Positions 7,917 to 16,174 of a DNA stretch of 26,482 nt are shown in pieces (position 1 is the stretch's first letter; every line of letters begins with the position of its first letter). The translations under genes and the position numbers were made by a program. A model generated the notes under the pieces. That model was given only the letters and a program-made list of their open reading frames with translations. It searched no databases and had not been told where the DNA came from. The stretch comes from JAUUSJ01 sp964439395 (lineage in GTDB: Bacteria > Bacillota > Clostridia > Lachnospirales > Lachnospiraceae): the NCBI GenBank assembly GCA_964439395.1, contig CAYTNV010000039.1, positions 1 through 26,482 of the forward strand, given 5' to 3'.

Positions 7917-8924
7917 ATGTATAAATCAATTGATTTGTTTGCAGGTATAGGAGGAATCCGAAAGGGTTTCGAAAATGCGTTTGGAGACGATATAGAGACA
8001 GTGTTTGTGAGTGAGTGGGATGAACATGCCCAAAAAACATATCGATTAAATTATAAAGATGATTTTGAAATTGCCGGTGATATTACGAAGATTGATGAGA
8101 GGGATATTCCAGAATTTGATATCTGTTTAGCTGGTTTCCCATGTCAGGCATTTTCTCTAGCTGGAAGACGTATGGGTTTTGATGATGATTATAAGGGGCT
8201 TTGTAGAGGTACTTTATTTCAAGACGTAGTCAGGATATGTGAGTACAGAAAACCGAAAGTGATTTTTTGTGAAAACGTAAAAGGACTTACGATTCACGAT
8301 AGGGGTAGAACTTTTAAAATAATAAAAAGAGCTTTTGAGCAGATTGGCTATACAGTATACGATCAGGTGTTAAATAGCAGAGATTTTGGAGTTCCTCAAA
8401 ACAGAGAAAGAATTTATATCGTGGCGTTTAGAAACGATATTGACAGTAGCTTTTTTCAATTTCCAAAAGGAGATAATCCAAACACTTGTATTCGGGATAT
8501 TATGGAAGAAAAGGAAGTAAGTGTAAAATATTATTTGTCCACTGTTTATATTGAAACTTTAAAGCGACATAAGGAGAGACATAAAGCAAAAGGACATGGT
8601 TTTGGATATGAAATTCGAGATTTAGATGGAAAGGCTGGAGCACTTGTATGTGGAGGTATGGGACGAGAGAGAAATCTTATAATCGATAAACGCTTGACAA
8701 ATTTTGTGCCAATTACCCATATCAAAGGTGAAGTAAACAGAGAAGGAATTCGCAAGATGACACCTAGAGAATGGGCGAGATTACAAGGTTTTCCAGATGA
8801 TTTTAAACTAGAATTAGCAGATACACATTTATATAAACAGTTTGGCAATACTGTGACGGTAAATGTAATCGAGGCGATAGCAAGAGAAATATGTACTGTT
8901 TTGGAGAATAAGGATACCTATTAA
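7917..8924 (+). CDS. DNA (cytosine-5) methyltransferase of a type II R-M system
   Basis: A 335-residue C5 cytosine methylase. Motif I is DLFAGIGGIRKGF (6-18). Motif IV is FPCQAFS with catalytic C76. Motif VI is ENV (119-121) and motif VIII is QNRERIYIV (161-169). The target-recognition region covers about 190-275, and the closing motifs are TPREWARLQGFP and QFGNTVTVNVI. It protects the recognition sequence from the endonuclease encoded 43 bases downstream. That partner is of the HpaII family, so the expected target is CCGG. This fits the near absence of CCGG in the window but is not proven. The gene has a strong Shine-Dalgarno (AAAAGGAG). R-M pairs of this kind often move between strains. No integrase is nearby, but repeat elements follow the operon. 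Confidence 0.93.
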   Translation: MYKSIDLFAGIGGIRKGFENAFGDDIETVFVSEWDEHAQKTYRLNYKDDFEIAGDITKIDERDIPEFDICLAGFPCQAFSLAGRRMGFDDDYKGLCRGTLFQDVVRICEYRKPKVIFCENVKGLTIHDRGRTFKIIKRAFEQIGYTVYDQVLNSRDFGVPQNRERIYIVAFRNDIDSSFFQFPKGDNPNTCIRDIMEEKEVSVKYYLSTVYIETLKRHKERHKAKGHGFGYEIRDLDGKAGALVCGGMGRERNLIIDKRLTNFVPITHIKGEVNREGIRKMTPREWARLQGFPDDFKLELADTHLYKQFGNTVTVNVIEAIAREICTVLENKDTY

Positions 8925-8967
8925 AAAAATAATATAGACATATGGATGAAGAAAAAGGAGAGGGAGT

Positions 8968-10044
8968 ATGGGAAAAGAAAAGATGTCGGGTAATAAGGGA
9001 GAATGGTCAGAATTATATGTTTTTATGAAACTGCTAAGTCAAGGGAAGGTTTATGCTGCCGATGAGAAAATTCAAAAATTACAAAATATCTATTATCCTA
9101 TTTTGAAAATCATAAGAGAAGAACAAAAGGGAAAAATGATAGACTATATTATTGAGGACGATGAGATAAAGGTAAAGAAACAGTCGCAAGTAATTAGAAC
9201 AATTTCTAAAAGAGAAATAGATGAAAAAGCAAATGATTTATTAGAGGCGATTAAAAAAAGTAAAGGAAGTTTTGAATTAGATAGAATAGAGAAATTTGTA
9301 AATAAGATGGAAGTCACTAAAATAAAGGCTCCGTCTAGAGATACAACGGATATTTGTATGCAAATACAAGATATTCACATAAATTATGTGCGTAATGTTG
9401 GATTTTCGATTAAATCTGAGATGGGACATTCACCGACACTTATTAATGCTGGAAAAACAACTAATTTTATTTATAAGGTAAATGGGATTACGAAAAAACA
9501 GGCGGAGGAGATCAATCATATTAGCACTTCCAATAAAATTAAAGATAGAATGAGAAAAATTAGAGAATATGGAGGTAAAATAATATTTTCTAAAATGAAT
9601 CATCTAGGTTTCCAAAGAAACTTAATAATGATAGACAGCAATATGCCAAAGATGCTTGGTGAGATGTTATTATATTTTTATAATGAAGATATTAGAGATT
9701 GTAAAACGCTGGTTAAGATATTGGGACAAAGAGATCCTTTGAGATATGAGGATGCAATTATATATGAGTATAAATTTAAACAATTTTTATGTTCTTGTGC
9801 CTTAGGAATGAAACCAGCGAAACCCTGGAATGGATTAGATGAGGCGAATGGGGGATATATTATCGTAAAAGCAGACGGAGAGATATTGGCATATCATATT
9901 TATAATCGAAATCTTTTTCAAAAGTACTTGTTTGATAATACGATGTTTGAGAAGGGGTCGACATCTAAGCATGATTATATGAAGTTATATGAAGAAGATG
10001 GTCAGCTATATATTAAATTGAATTTACAAGTTAGATTTAAATGA
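8968..10044 (+). CDS. HpaII-family type II restriction endonuclease
   Basis: A 358-residue protein. I recognise the N-terminal signature NKGEWSELYVFMKLLSQGK and the following YAADE stretch as the RE_HpaII family, whose founder cuts CCGG. The segment DICMQIQDI followed by GFSIKSEMG (145-153) has the spacing and acidic/Lys pattern of a PD-(D/E)XK-like centre, with K149 the candidate lysine. That reading is inference. It lies 43 bases after the C5 methylase and is very likely co-transcribed, methylase first, which is a safe order on entry into a new host. The start ATG has AAAGGAG. An in-frame ATG five codons later is an alternative. The protein is very Lys and Ile rich, in line with the AT-rich gene. 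There is no Vsr repair gene beside it. Confidence 0.85.
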   Translation: MGKEKMSGNKGEWSELYVFMKLLSQGKVYAADEKIQKLQNIYYPILKIIREEQKGKMIDYIIEDDEIKVKKQSQVIRTISKREIDEKANDLLEAIKKSKGSFELDRIEKFVNKMEVTKIKAPSRDTTDICMQIQDIHINYVRNVGFSIKSEMGHSPTLINAGKTTNFIYKVNGITKKQAEEINHISTSNKIKDRMRKIREYGGKIIFSKMNHLGFQRNLIMIDSNMPKMLGEMLLYFYNEDIRDCKTLVKILGQRDPLRYEDAIIYEYKFKQFLCSCALGMKPAKPWNGLDEANGGYIIVKADGEILAYHIYNRNLFQKYLFDNTMFEKGSTSKHDYMKLYEEDGQLYIKLNLQVRFK

Positions 10045-10106
10045 TTTGATTTATTTTGTTAGATAGGTTTATTTGGGATAAATTTATAATATGGTTCATA
10101 ATTCAT

Positions 10107-10336
10107 GCTTTATGAAACAGTGGAGACAGACGCAAAGAGTCGTGGGAATCTCTTTTAGTTTAGAAACACGTTGCGTTCCCGCAATTTTCGCTACTCCGCC
10201 TATTTATGAGGTTCATCGCAAACTCGTTACGCTCAGACGCGCTCAGAACCCCAAAGCTTCCGTAGCGAAAATTACTCCATTCCACTATCGTTTCTAAACT
10301 AAAAGGGATTCCCACGACTCTTTGCTGTGTATCGGC
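10107..10336 (+). repeat. Variable-stem repeat, copy B
   Basis: A complete 230-bp copy. Order on the + strand: end box GCTTTATGAAACAG (10107-10120), GAGACAGACGC, outer arm (10132-10167), conserved box CACGTTGCGTTCCC (10167-10180), inner arm AATTTTCGCTAC (10183-10194), loop with AAACTCGTTACGCTCAGA (10220-10237), inner arm GTAGCGAAAATT (10262-10273), CTATC, outer arm (10290-10325), and end box TGTGTATCGGC (10326-10336). The outer arms pair over 36 positions with one mismatch and the inner arms over 12 without mismatch. Neither stem sequence resembles those of copies A or C. It starts 62 bases after the endonuclease stop codon. Short open frames crossing it look accidental. Confidence 0.85.
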
Positions 10337-10346
10337 TAAACGTGAT

Positions 10347-10386
10347 AAAAAGAATATGTTATTATTATTTAAGAGCATATTCTTTT
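10347..10386. terminator. Bidirectional terminator between repeats B and C
   Basis: The stem AAAAGAATATG/CATATTCTTTT has a 17-base loop and T or A runs on both sides. It is the first convincing terminator after the restriction endonuclease, so repeat B would lie inside the 3' untranslated part of the R-M transcript. Confidence 0.7.
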
Positions 10387-10471
10387 GTAAAGTATAAAAT
10401 AAAAAACTGACTTCATATATGGCATCTAAAATTTTTTCACTTGTCTACAATAAGATATTCCCTAATATTTC

Positions 10472-10698
10472 GCCAGTACACAGCCGAGAGAGCAAGCAGA
10501 TATCTACCCCACAAACGATAGAGAGTGAAGCGATTTTTCGATATACTTAGCTTTGCTGCGGGAGTGACTGTCTGAGCGCAGCGAGTTTCACGAAAGCAGC
10601 ATAAATCAGCGTATGTCGAAAAATCGTGGGAACGAACGTGTTTGTGGGGTAGATATCTGCTTGCTCTCTCGGCGTCTCTAACCACTGTTTCACAAAGC
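10472..10698 (-). repeat. Variable-stem repeat, copy C
   Basis: A complete 227-bp copy, opposite in direction to copy B. On the + strand: end box GCCAGTACACA (10472-10482), outer arm (10483-10516), GATAGAG, inner arm CGATTTTTCGATATAC (10531-10546), central box CTGAGCGCAGCGAGTTTC (10572-10589), inner arm GTATGTCGAAAAATCG (10611-10626), conserved box GGGAACGAACGTG (10628-10640), outer arm (10640-10673), GGCGTCTC, and end box CACTGTTTCACAAAGC (10683-10698). The outer arms pair perfectly over 34 bp and the inner arms over 16 with one mismatch. It lies downstream of leftward proA, in the sense orientation of that gene. Between 10699 and 10779 I see no further structure. Confidence 0.85.
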
Positions 10699-10779
10699 GT
10701 ATTTCTTGATCCTGTAATTAAACAGATGTCGCAAAAGATGAAAAAATTTCAATAGAATCCCTCTGCGTCTGTAATCTTT

Positions 10780-12057
10780 TTATAAATCCTCAAAATGGAA
10801 TTGTCTTACTCCCTTTGCATAATCCCCGACAATATGTCCATCTCCAAAAAGCTTGTATTTATAAGTCACAAGTCCTTCCAATCCGACAGGGCCTCTTGCG
10901 TGAATCTTACTTGTGCTAATTCCTACTTCCGCTCCAAATCCGTAGCGGAATCCATCCGCAAATCGCGTAGAGCAGTTTTGATAAACCCCAGCGGAGTCTA
11001 CGAGTTGCATAAATTTCTCAGCGGTAGTCGAGTCTTCTGTAATGATACAGTCGGTGTGGTGAGAGCCAAATTGATTAATATGAGTAATCGCCTCATCCAC
11101 ACAGTCAACAAGTTTAATAGATAAGATAAGATCAAGATATTCCGTATTAAACTCATTTTCCCCCATAACTTCACAAGGAATAACCTGAGAGACTTCCTCT
11201 GTTGCACGAATTTTAACATTATTTTTAGTAAGTTCTTCTGCAATTGTTGGAAGAACAGATTTTGCAATTTCTCGATGGATAAGTAAAGTTTCAACTGCAT
11301 TGCAGGCAGCAGTATACTGTGTTTTAGCATCGACAATAATAGGAAGTGCTTTTTCCATATTTGCCGCTTTATCCAAGTAAATATGACAAATACCATCTGC
11401 ATGTCCCATAACAGGGATTTTCGTATTATTCATAATATACTGAACAAAGGAGTTGGAACCCCTTGGAATCAATAAATCTACAGAGTTGTGACAAGATAAA
11501 AGCTCGGCAATTTCATTATGTAGTTCCGCCTGAAGCATACAGCCCAAAGGTGCGCCAGCTTCCACAGCAGCCTTGTAAATAATGTCAAATAAAACTTTAT
11601 TTGTGCGAGCTGTCTCCTTGCCACCCTTTAGCACAACACAGTTTCCACTCTTAATACAGAGAGAAGAAATTTGAATAAGAGCGTCAGGTCTAGCTTCGAA
11701 GATAACACCGATTACTCCGATTGGGCAAGTAATACGATAAAGACTAAGTCCCTCATCTAATTGTCTAGCAAGTTGAACCTTTCCGACAGGATCTTCTAGT
11801 TTAATCAATTCATCAATTCCAGCAGTTACATCTATGAGCTTATGTTCGTCAAATTTTAAGCGCTTCATAACAGACGGAGCAATATTATTTTTTACGGCAT
11901 TGTCTAAATCCTCCTGATTAGCAGCAAAGATTGCATCTTTATTGGCAAGAAGAGACTCCTTTACTGCGGTAAGGATGACGTTTCTCTCGGAAGTAGAGAG
12001 TGCTGCCATTTTGTAGCTGTCACGTTTCATTTTCATTGTAGCAGTTTGCATATCCAT
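10780..12057 (-). CDS. proA: Glutamate-5-semialdehyde dehydrogenase (gamma-glutamyl phosphate reductase)
   Basis: NADPH-dependent enzyme of proline synthesis that reduces gamma-glutamyl phosphate to glutamate-5-semialdehyde in the cytoplasm. It has 425 residues and the aldehyde-dehydrogenase fold. Recognisable stretches are PIGVIGVIFEARPDALIQI, CVVLKGGKEA-type nucleotide-binding residues, IPVMGHADGICH, and the catalytic cysteine C252 in YTAACNAVET. The start is set at ATG 12057, about 10 bases after GGGAAAGGA. A longer in-frame TTG at 12078 would place the Shine-Dalgarno inside the gene. ATG 12051 is a second possibility. proB is not adjacent, which is unusual since proBA is commonly an operon. 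A good promoter lies at 12095-12123. No clear terminator precedes repeat C downstream. Confidence 0.95.
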   Translation of the reverse strand: MDMQTATMKMKRDSYKMAALSTSERNVILTAVKESLLANKDAIFAANQEDLDNAVKNNIAPSVMKRLKFDEHKLIDVTAGIDELIKLEDPVGKVQLARQLDEGLSLYRITCPIGVIGVIFEARPDALIQISSLCIKSGNCVVLKGGKETARTNKVLFDIIYKAAVEAGAPLGCMLQAELHNEIAELLSCHNSVDLLIPRGSNSFVQYIMNNTKIPVMGHADGICHIYLDKAANMEKALPIIVDAKTQYTAACNAVETLLIHREIAKSVLPTIAEELTKNNVKIRATEEVSQVIPCEVMGENEFNTEYLDLILSIKLVDCVDEAITHINQFGSHHTDCIITEDSTTAEKFMQLVDSAGVYQNCSTRFADGFRYGFGAEVGISTSKIHARGPVGLEGLVTYKYKLFGDGHIVGDYAKGVRQFHFEDL

Positions 12058-12094
12058 AATTTTCCATTCCTTTCCCAATAATGCTTTTATAAGA

Positions 12095-12123
12095 ATAATA
12101 ACGTATTACTGATTTGTTTGCAA
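12095..12123 (-). promoter_or_regulatory. proA promoter
   Basis: On the minus strand, -35 TTGCAA (12123-12118), 17-base spacer, -10 TATTAT (12100-12095). It is 38 bases ahead of the chosen proA start. The rest of the 333-base gap up to cca is AT-rich with no gene. Confidence 0.6.
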
Positions 12124-12257
12124 CATTTATATAGAGAGGAAAGATTGAAATATCTGTTTTAATGAAAAGCAGCATTTAAAACTATGAATAAATAAGATGA
12201 AGAGAAAATTAAATATATGAAATGAGTAGGGAAAGAAAAAATAATATAAACAAAAGC

Positions 12258-12285
12258 TTGTAATTATAGAAAATTACGATAAAAT
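12258..12285 (+). promoter_or_regulatory. Candidate cca promoter
   Basis: TTGTAA (12258-12263), 16-base spacer, TAAAAT (12280-12285), about 105 bases before cca. The spacer includes a small dyad GTAATT/AATTAC. This is a weak match in a very AT-rich stretch, so confidence is low. Confidence 0.3.
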
Positions 12286-12390
12286 AAAACTAAATTTGTT
12301 TTATCCTAATTTTTTAGATTAAATTTTTATTATATATAGCATCTGTAAAGGAAATATATATGAATAGTTAGTAGATAAGGAGATGATAAA

Positions 12391-13749
12391 TTGACAGAAA
12401 ATAAAAATTTCCAGATGGCGAGGCGTATAGCTGCTCTTGTATCGGAAGCGGGAGGGAGAACCTTCTATGTTGGTGGCTATGTCAGAGATAAAATTTTGGG
12501 AAAAGAAAATAAAGATATTGATATTGAGATTCATCAAATTACGCCCAAGACACTAGAGGAAATTTTAGATCAAGTAGGAGAACGACTTGAGATGGGAGCA
12601 AGTTTTGGTGTGTTCGGACTTCGAGGGTATGATTTAGATATTGCAATGCCTAGAAAAGAAGAGGCGACAGGCCGAGGACATAAGGATTTTGCGGTATTTG
12701 TCGATCCATTTTTAGGCACGGAGAAAGCGGCGATGAGACGTGATTTTACGATGAATGCGATGATGGAAGATGTATTGACAGGAGAGCTTGTCGATCATTT
12801 TGGTGGTGTAGATGATATTAAAAAAGGGGTTATTCGTCATGTAAATGCGAAGACATTTGTGGAAGATCCACTTCGGGTACTTCGTGCAGCTCAGTTTGCC
12901 GCAAGATTTCAGTTTGTTGTGGCAGAGGAAACTGTAGCGCTTTCAAAGACAATGGATTTGAATTATCTCGCCTGTGAGAGAATTTATGCAGAGTTGGAGA
13001 AAGCATTATTAAAGGCAAAAAAACCGTCTATTTTTTTTGAAGAAATGAGAAAAATGAATCAGCTTACTGTTTGGTTTAAAGAAGTGGAGCAACTAATCGG
13101 AGTGAAACAATCTCCAGAGCATCATCCAGAGGGAGATGTATGGAATCACACGATGATGGTTATCGATGAGGCGGCGAAGTTAAAAAACGGTGCGAGCAAT
13201 TCAGCTGGATTTATGTTTACTGCAATTTGTCATGATTTTGGCAAGGTTATAACGACAGAAGAAATAGATGGAAAAATTCATGCACTTGGACATGAGATAG
13301 AAGGACTTGCACTGGTAAAAAAATTTTTGACAAGAATTACAAATGAAGTGAAGCTTCGCAAATATGTTCTCAATATGGTAGAGCTTCATATGCGCCCTAA
13401 TATGATGGCAGCACAAAAAGCAAAAATAAAATCGACCAATAAATTATTCGATTCCTCTCTAGACCCAGAGGGATTAGTCCTATTTTCTATCGCAGATCAT
13501 ATGGGGAGAACTGGAAAAACGAGAGATGAGAAAACAGAAGCATTTCTTAATGAGAGACTTATTATTTTTCATGAGACGATGGAAAAGCCATATGTGATGG
13601 GAAGTGATTTGGTGAAAGCAGGGCTAAAGCCAGGTCCTAAATTTCATGAGATTTTAGAGTATGCCCATAAGCTGCGACTTGCGAGAATAAATAAGGATAA
13701 TGCGCTTCGACAAACATTGGCTTATGCGAGAAAATTGGAAGAAAAATGA
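12391..13749 (+). CDS. cca: CCA tRNA nucleotidyltransferase with HD domain
   Basis: Adds or repairs the 3' CCA end of tRNAs using CTP and ATP. It has 452 residues. The N-terminal class II nucleotidyltransferase head has GGYVRD (28-33) and the metal-binding pair D42 and D44 in KDIDIEI. It is followed by the RRDFTMNAM motif (about 117-125), the neck-region DPLRVLRAAQFAARF, and an HD-type phosphohydrolase domain (about 245-350) with HHPEGDVWNHT, ICHDFGK and LGHE. The HD domain resembles that of gamma-proteobacterial CCA enzymes and suggests phosphatase or phosphodiesterase activity, which is inference. The start is TTG at 12391, supported by AAGGAG at 8-base spacing. The ATG overlapping the Shine-Dalgarno is out of frame. 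The AEC permease follows 24 bases later, so they form a probable operon. Confidence 0.92.
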   Translation: MTENKNFQMARRIAALVSEAGGRTFYVGGYVRDKILGKENKDIDIEIHQITPKTLEEILDQVGERLEMGASFGVFGLRGYDLDIAMPRKEEATGRGHKDFAVFVDPFLGTEKAAMRRDFTMNAMMEDVLTGELVDHFGGVDDIKKGVIRHVNAKTFVEDPLRVLRAAQFAARFQFVVAEETVALSKTMDLNYLACERIYAELEKALLKAKKPSIFFEEMRKMNQLTVWFKEVEQLIGVKQSPEHHPEGDVWNHTMMVIDEAAKLKNGASNSAGFMFTAICHDFGKVITTEEIDGKIHALGHEIEGLALVKKFLTRITNEVKLRKYVLNMVELHMRPNMMAAQKAKIKSTNKLFDSSLDPEGLVLFSIADHMGRTGKTRDEKTEAFLNERLIIFHETMEKPYVMGSDLVKAGLKPGPKFHEILEYAHKLRLARINKDNALRQTLAYARKLEEK

Positions 13750-13773
13750 TAAGGTAGAGAAAGGATGTATAAT

Positions 13774-14721
13774 ATGGAAAATTTAATTTTTAGTCTAAAT
13801 GCAACTATCCCCATTTTTCTTATGATGGTACTTGGCTATGTCTTTCATCAGATTGGCTGGATGGATGACATTTTCGCCTCGAAGATGAATAAATTTGTAT
13901 TCTTAGTGCCACTTCCTGTCATGGTGTTTAAAGATTTAGCGACGGTAGATTTTTCTGAAGTTTGGGATTTGAAATTTGTTCTTTTTTGTTTTGGGGCGAC
14001 AGTGCTTAGTATCGCAATTGCGGCGGTTATCTCTTGTGTTTGGCGAGATAAAACTTTAAAGGGAGAATTTATTCAGGCCTCCTATCGAAGCAGTGCGGCA
14101 CTTCTTGGAATTGCCTTTATTCAAAATATTTACGGGAATTCTGGTATGGCGCCTCTTATGATTATTGGAAGTGTTCCTCTCTATAATATTATGGCGGTAG
14201 TAGTTTTATGTCTTTTTAAGCCAGGGCAGGATGGAAAAATGACGGCGAAGCTATGGAAAAAGACTTTAAAAGGAATTGTGACAAATCCCATTATTATAGG
14301 AATTGTCTTTGGAATTATCTGGTCTATTTTTCGGATTCCAATGCCATATATACTAGAAAAAACTCTCACGAATCTCGGAAACGTGGCATCTCCAATGGGA
14401 CTTATGGCGATGGGAGCGACGTTTAATTTTGGAAAGGCGTTGGGAAAGGCAAAGCCAGCTATCACAGCGACGGTAATTAAGCTTATAGGATTTGCGTTAG
14501 TGTTTTTGCCAATCGCAGTTTCCATGGGATTTCGAGAAGAAAAACTAGTAGCAATTTTAGTTATGCTTGGCTCTGCGACGACAGTAAGCTGCTATGTTAT
14601 GGCAAAAAATATGGGACATGAGGGTGTCTTAACTTCAAGTGTTGTTATGCTGACGACACTCTTTAGTGCATTTTCACTGACAATGTGGTTATACATATTG
14701 AGGAGTCTTGGACTAGTGTAA
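13774..14721 (+). CDS. AEC family transporter (auxin efflux carrier type permease)
   Basis: An integral membrane protein of 315 residues with about ten hydrophobic helices in two halves, the layout of the AEC family, which includes malate and other organic-acid permeases as well as plant auxin carriers. Typical stretches are PIFLMMVLGYVFHQIGW at the N terminus, FVFLVPLPVMVF in the first half, and MGLMAMGATFNF and LVMLGSATTVSCYVMA in the second. The start is taken at ATG 13774, 9 bases after AAAGG. The ATG at 13765 overlaps that site. It is probably co-transcribed with cca, with no obvious functional link. The substrate cannot be told from sequence. Confidence 0.85.
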   Translation: MENLIFSLNATIPIFLMMVLGYVFHQIGWMDDIFASKMNKFVFLVPLPVMVFKDLATVDFSEVWDLKFVLFCFGATVLSIAIAAVISCVWRDKTLKGEFIQASYRSSAALLGIAFIQNIYGNSGMAPLMIIGSVPLYNIMAVVVLCLFKPGQDGKMTAKLWKKTLKGIVTNPIIIGIVFGIIWSIFRIPMPYILEKTLTNLGNVASPMGLMAMGATFNFGKALGKAKPAITATVIKLIGFALVFLPIAVSMGFREEKLVAILVMLGSATTVSCYVMAKNMGHEGVLTSSVVMLTTLFSAFSLTMWLYILRSLGLV

Positions 14722-14780
14722 TATATAAGAAATTTGGTGTAGAAATTATCATCTTTTTTTAGATAGTTAATATAAATTTG

Positions 14781-14818
14781 AAAAGGGATGTATATTTTTT
14801 TATAATATACATCCCTTT
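14781..14818. other. Hairpin downstream of the AEC gene
   Basis: AAAGGGATGTATATT pairs with AATATACATCCCTTT, a perfect 15-bp stem with a T-rich loop. No T run follows on either side, so it is not a classical terminator by itself. It precedes the better candidate at 14828-14882. Confidence 0.6.
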
Positions 14819-14827
14819 CTGATGTGT

Positions 14828-14882
14828 ATGATTGCATAGGATCAATAAAGCCTTTATTTTTCCAAATGCAATCATTTTTTTC
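14828..14882 (+). terminator. Terminator of the cca-AEC operon
   Basis: The stem ATGATTGCAT (14828-14837) and ATGCAATCAT (14866-14875) is perfect over 10 bp. A second small stem, AATAAAG/CTTTATT, lies in the loop, and a run of seven T follows. It ends six bases before the stop codon of the convergent gene. Confidence 0.75.
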
Positions 14883-14887
14883 ATCGT

Positions 14888-15988
14888 TTAAATAGTTGGG
14901 GGGACTTTTTTGCCCCATTTTCTATTTTTTTCCTTTTTCTTCTTTTCTTTTTCCTGCATTTCTTCTTGAATTTCTTTTGTGCGACTCCAGTATTTATCTA
15001 AAATTTCATCATCTGTATCTCGAACAAAACGCTGCTTGAATACAAGGAATTCCTCTAAATCCATCAAAATATGATAAAGGAGTGCTCGATTTTCGAATTC
15101 ATCATAAGTTTGTGGGAGAGGCTGTGCCTTTAAGTTAGTGAGTGTTTCCTCAAGCCTGTCAAGCTGAAGAGATGGTGTGTTTACTTCTATAACATATTCA
15201 CTCATATAGAGAATATACTCCGACACAATTTTCGCTTGCTCTGGAATACGTCGAAGTTTTTTAATTTCATAGTGAAGATTGTGTAAAACCTGACATTGGT
15301 TACGACGCATCTCAAAGTAGTCGATATAGTACTGTGGATCTGATGAAAAGGTATTATTTTGATAAGCGTGAGCATCGTTGATATAGCCGTCAAGCTTATG
15401 CTCTAATGTCCTAATGTCAGCCCATACATCTCTTTGCAATCTTTTTTTATTAAGATATGTGGCTACTTCTCCTAGAATAACTTGTAGCTGATGTTCTGTG
15501 CGCCGCATATTTTTAATGATATGTTCCTCTTCGCTTCGATTATCATGAAAGAGATTGAGGATAATAGCGATAACAATACCGATAACAACAAGCATTAATT
15601 CATTTAGAATGAATTGTGGAGAAAAGTTTTTCTCAGTTAAAAAATGGGTACCGATAACCGCATTGACTGATATAGTAGCTGACCATCCCAAAATATCACT
15701 GATGAGAACAATGATAAAAATGAAAAGTCCGTAGGCAATCCATTGAATTTCCAAATGTGGAAATAAAATAAAAATTGTAGTAATAGATACAGAAAAAGTA
15801 AGAAGTCGGAAACAAGATAAATGTAATGTTTCCCATTTCGTAGTTACAAGAGTGAGAAGTGTAATACTTCCGGCAGCCACGGCAAATTGTAAATTTAGCA
15901 TGGTGGCAATATAGATGGCAGTACTACTGCCGAGAGCTATTTTTATAGCTCGAAACAACAGTTTCTTTATCTTTCTGAATGTCTCCAT
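14888..15988 (-). CDS. Aromatic acid exporter (ArAE) family membrane protein
   Basis: A 366-residue protein. The N-terminal ~150 residues hold about four to five hydrophobic helices (ALGSSTAIYIATMLNLQFAV, then LLTFSVSITTIFILF and further). The C-terminal half is soluble, helical and charged, ending in a Lys/Glu-rich tail. This matches the Firmicute ArAE_1 plus ArAE_1_C architecture (formerly DUF939), related to aromatic-acid efflux proteins. The substrate is unknown. ATG 15988 is chosen because AGGAGG lies 12 bases upstream. A longer in-frame TTG at 16021 would put that site inside the gene. It is convergent with the AEC gene and divergent from trkH, so it is a monocistronic unit. Confidence 0.8.
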   Translation of the reverse strand: METFRKIKKLLFRAIKIALGSSTAIYIATMLNLQFAVAAGSITLLTLVTTKWETLHLSCFRLLTFSVSITTIFILFPHLEIQWIAYGLFIFIIVLISDILGWSATISVNAVIGTHFLTEKNFSPQFILNELMLVVIGIVIAIILNLFHDNRSEEEHIIKNMRRTEHQLQVILGEVATYLNKKRLQRDVWADIRTLEHKLDGYINDAHAYQNNTFSSDPQYYIDYFEMRRNQCQVLHNLHYEIKKLRRIPEQAKIVSEYILYMSEYVIEVNTPSLQLDRLEETLTNLKAQPLPQTYDEFENRALLYHILMDLEEFLVFKQRFVRDTDDEILDKYWSRTKEIQEEMQEKEKKKKEKNRKWGKKVPPTI

Positions 15989-16174
15989 GTTGAATATAGA
16001 CCTCCTCTTTTTATCCCCCAATAAAAAGCTGCCATAATGATAAAAAAGAACTATTATGATTTTATTTTACTGGCAGAAATATATACTGTCAAGATAAATA
16101 TGATTTTGAATGAAAATTAGATAGGAGAGTTAGATTGGGAAAATATAAATATTAAGGTAAAGAAGTTCGCTAAA

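Noticed and set aside
10091..10297. Open frame of 68 codons crossing repeat B, and a 72-codon frame on the other strand (10160-10378)
   Set aside because: Both run through the inverted repeat and mirror each other because of the palindrome. There is no Shine-Dalgarno and no conserved protein pattern. They are by-products of the repeat.
10437..10685. Leftward frame of 82 codons inside repeat C
   Set aside because: It coincides with the repeat from end to end and lacks a ribosome site. Its residues simply reflect the stems.
10107..10698. Retron or CRISPR interpretation of the repeats
   Set aside because: There is no reverse transcriptase or Cas gene, no array of short direct repeats with spacers, and the two full copies are in opposite directions.
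10998..11402. Frame of 134 codons opposite in phase within proA
   Set aside because: It is a shadow in another frame of the same strand of a clearly conserved gene, with leucine-rich nonsense composition.
12058..12078. TTG start giving proA seven more residues
   Set aside because: The Shine-Dalgarno GGGAAAGGA would lie inside the coding region. ATG 12057 is correctly spaced.
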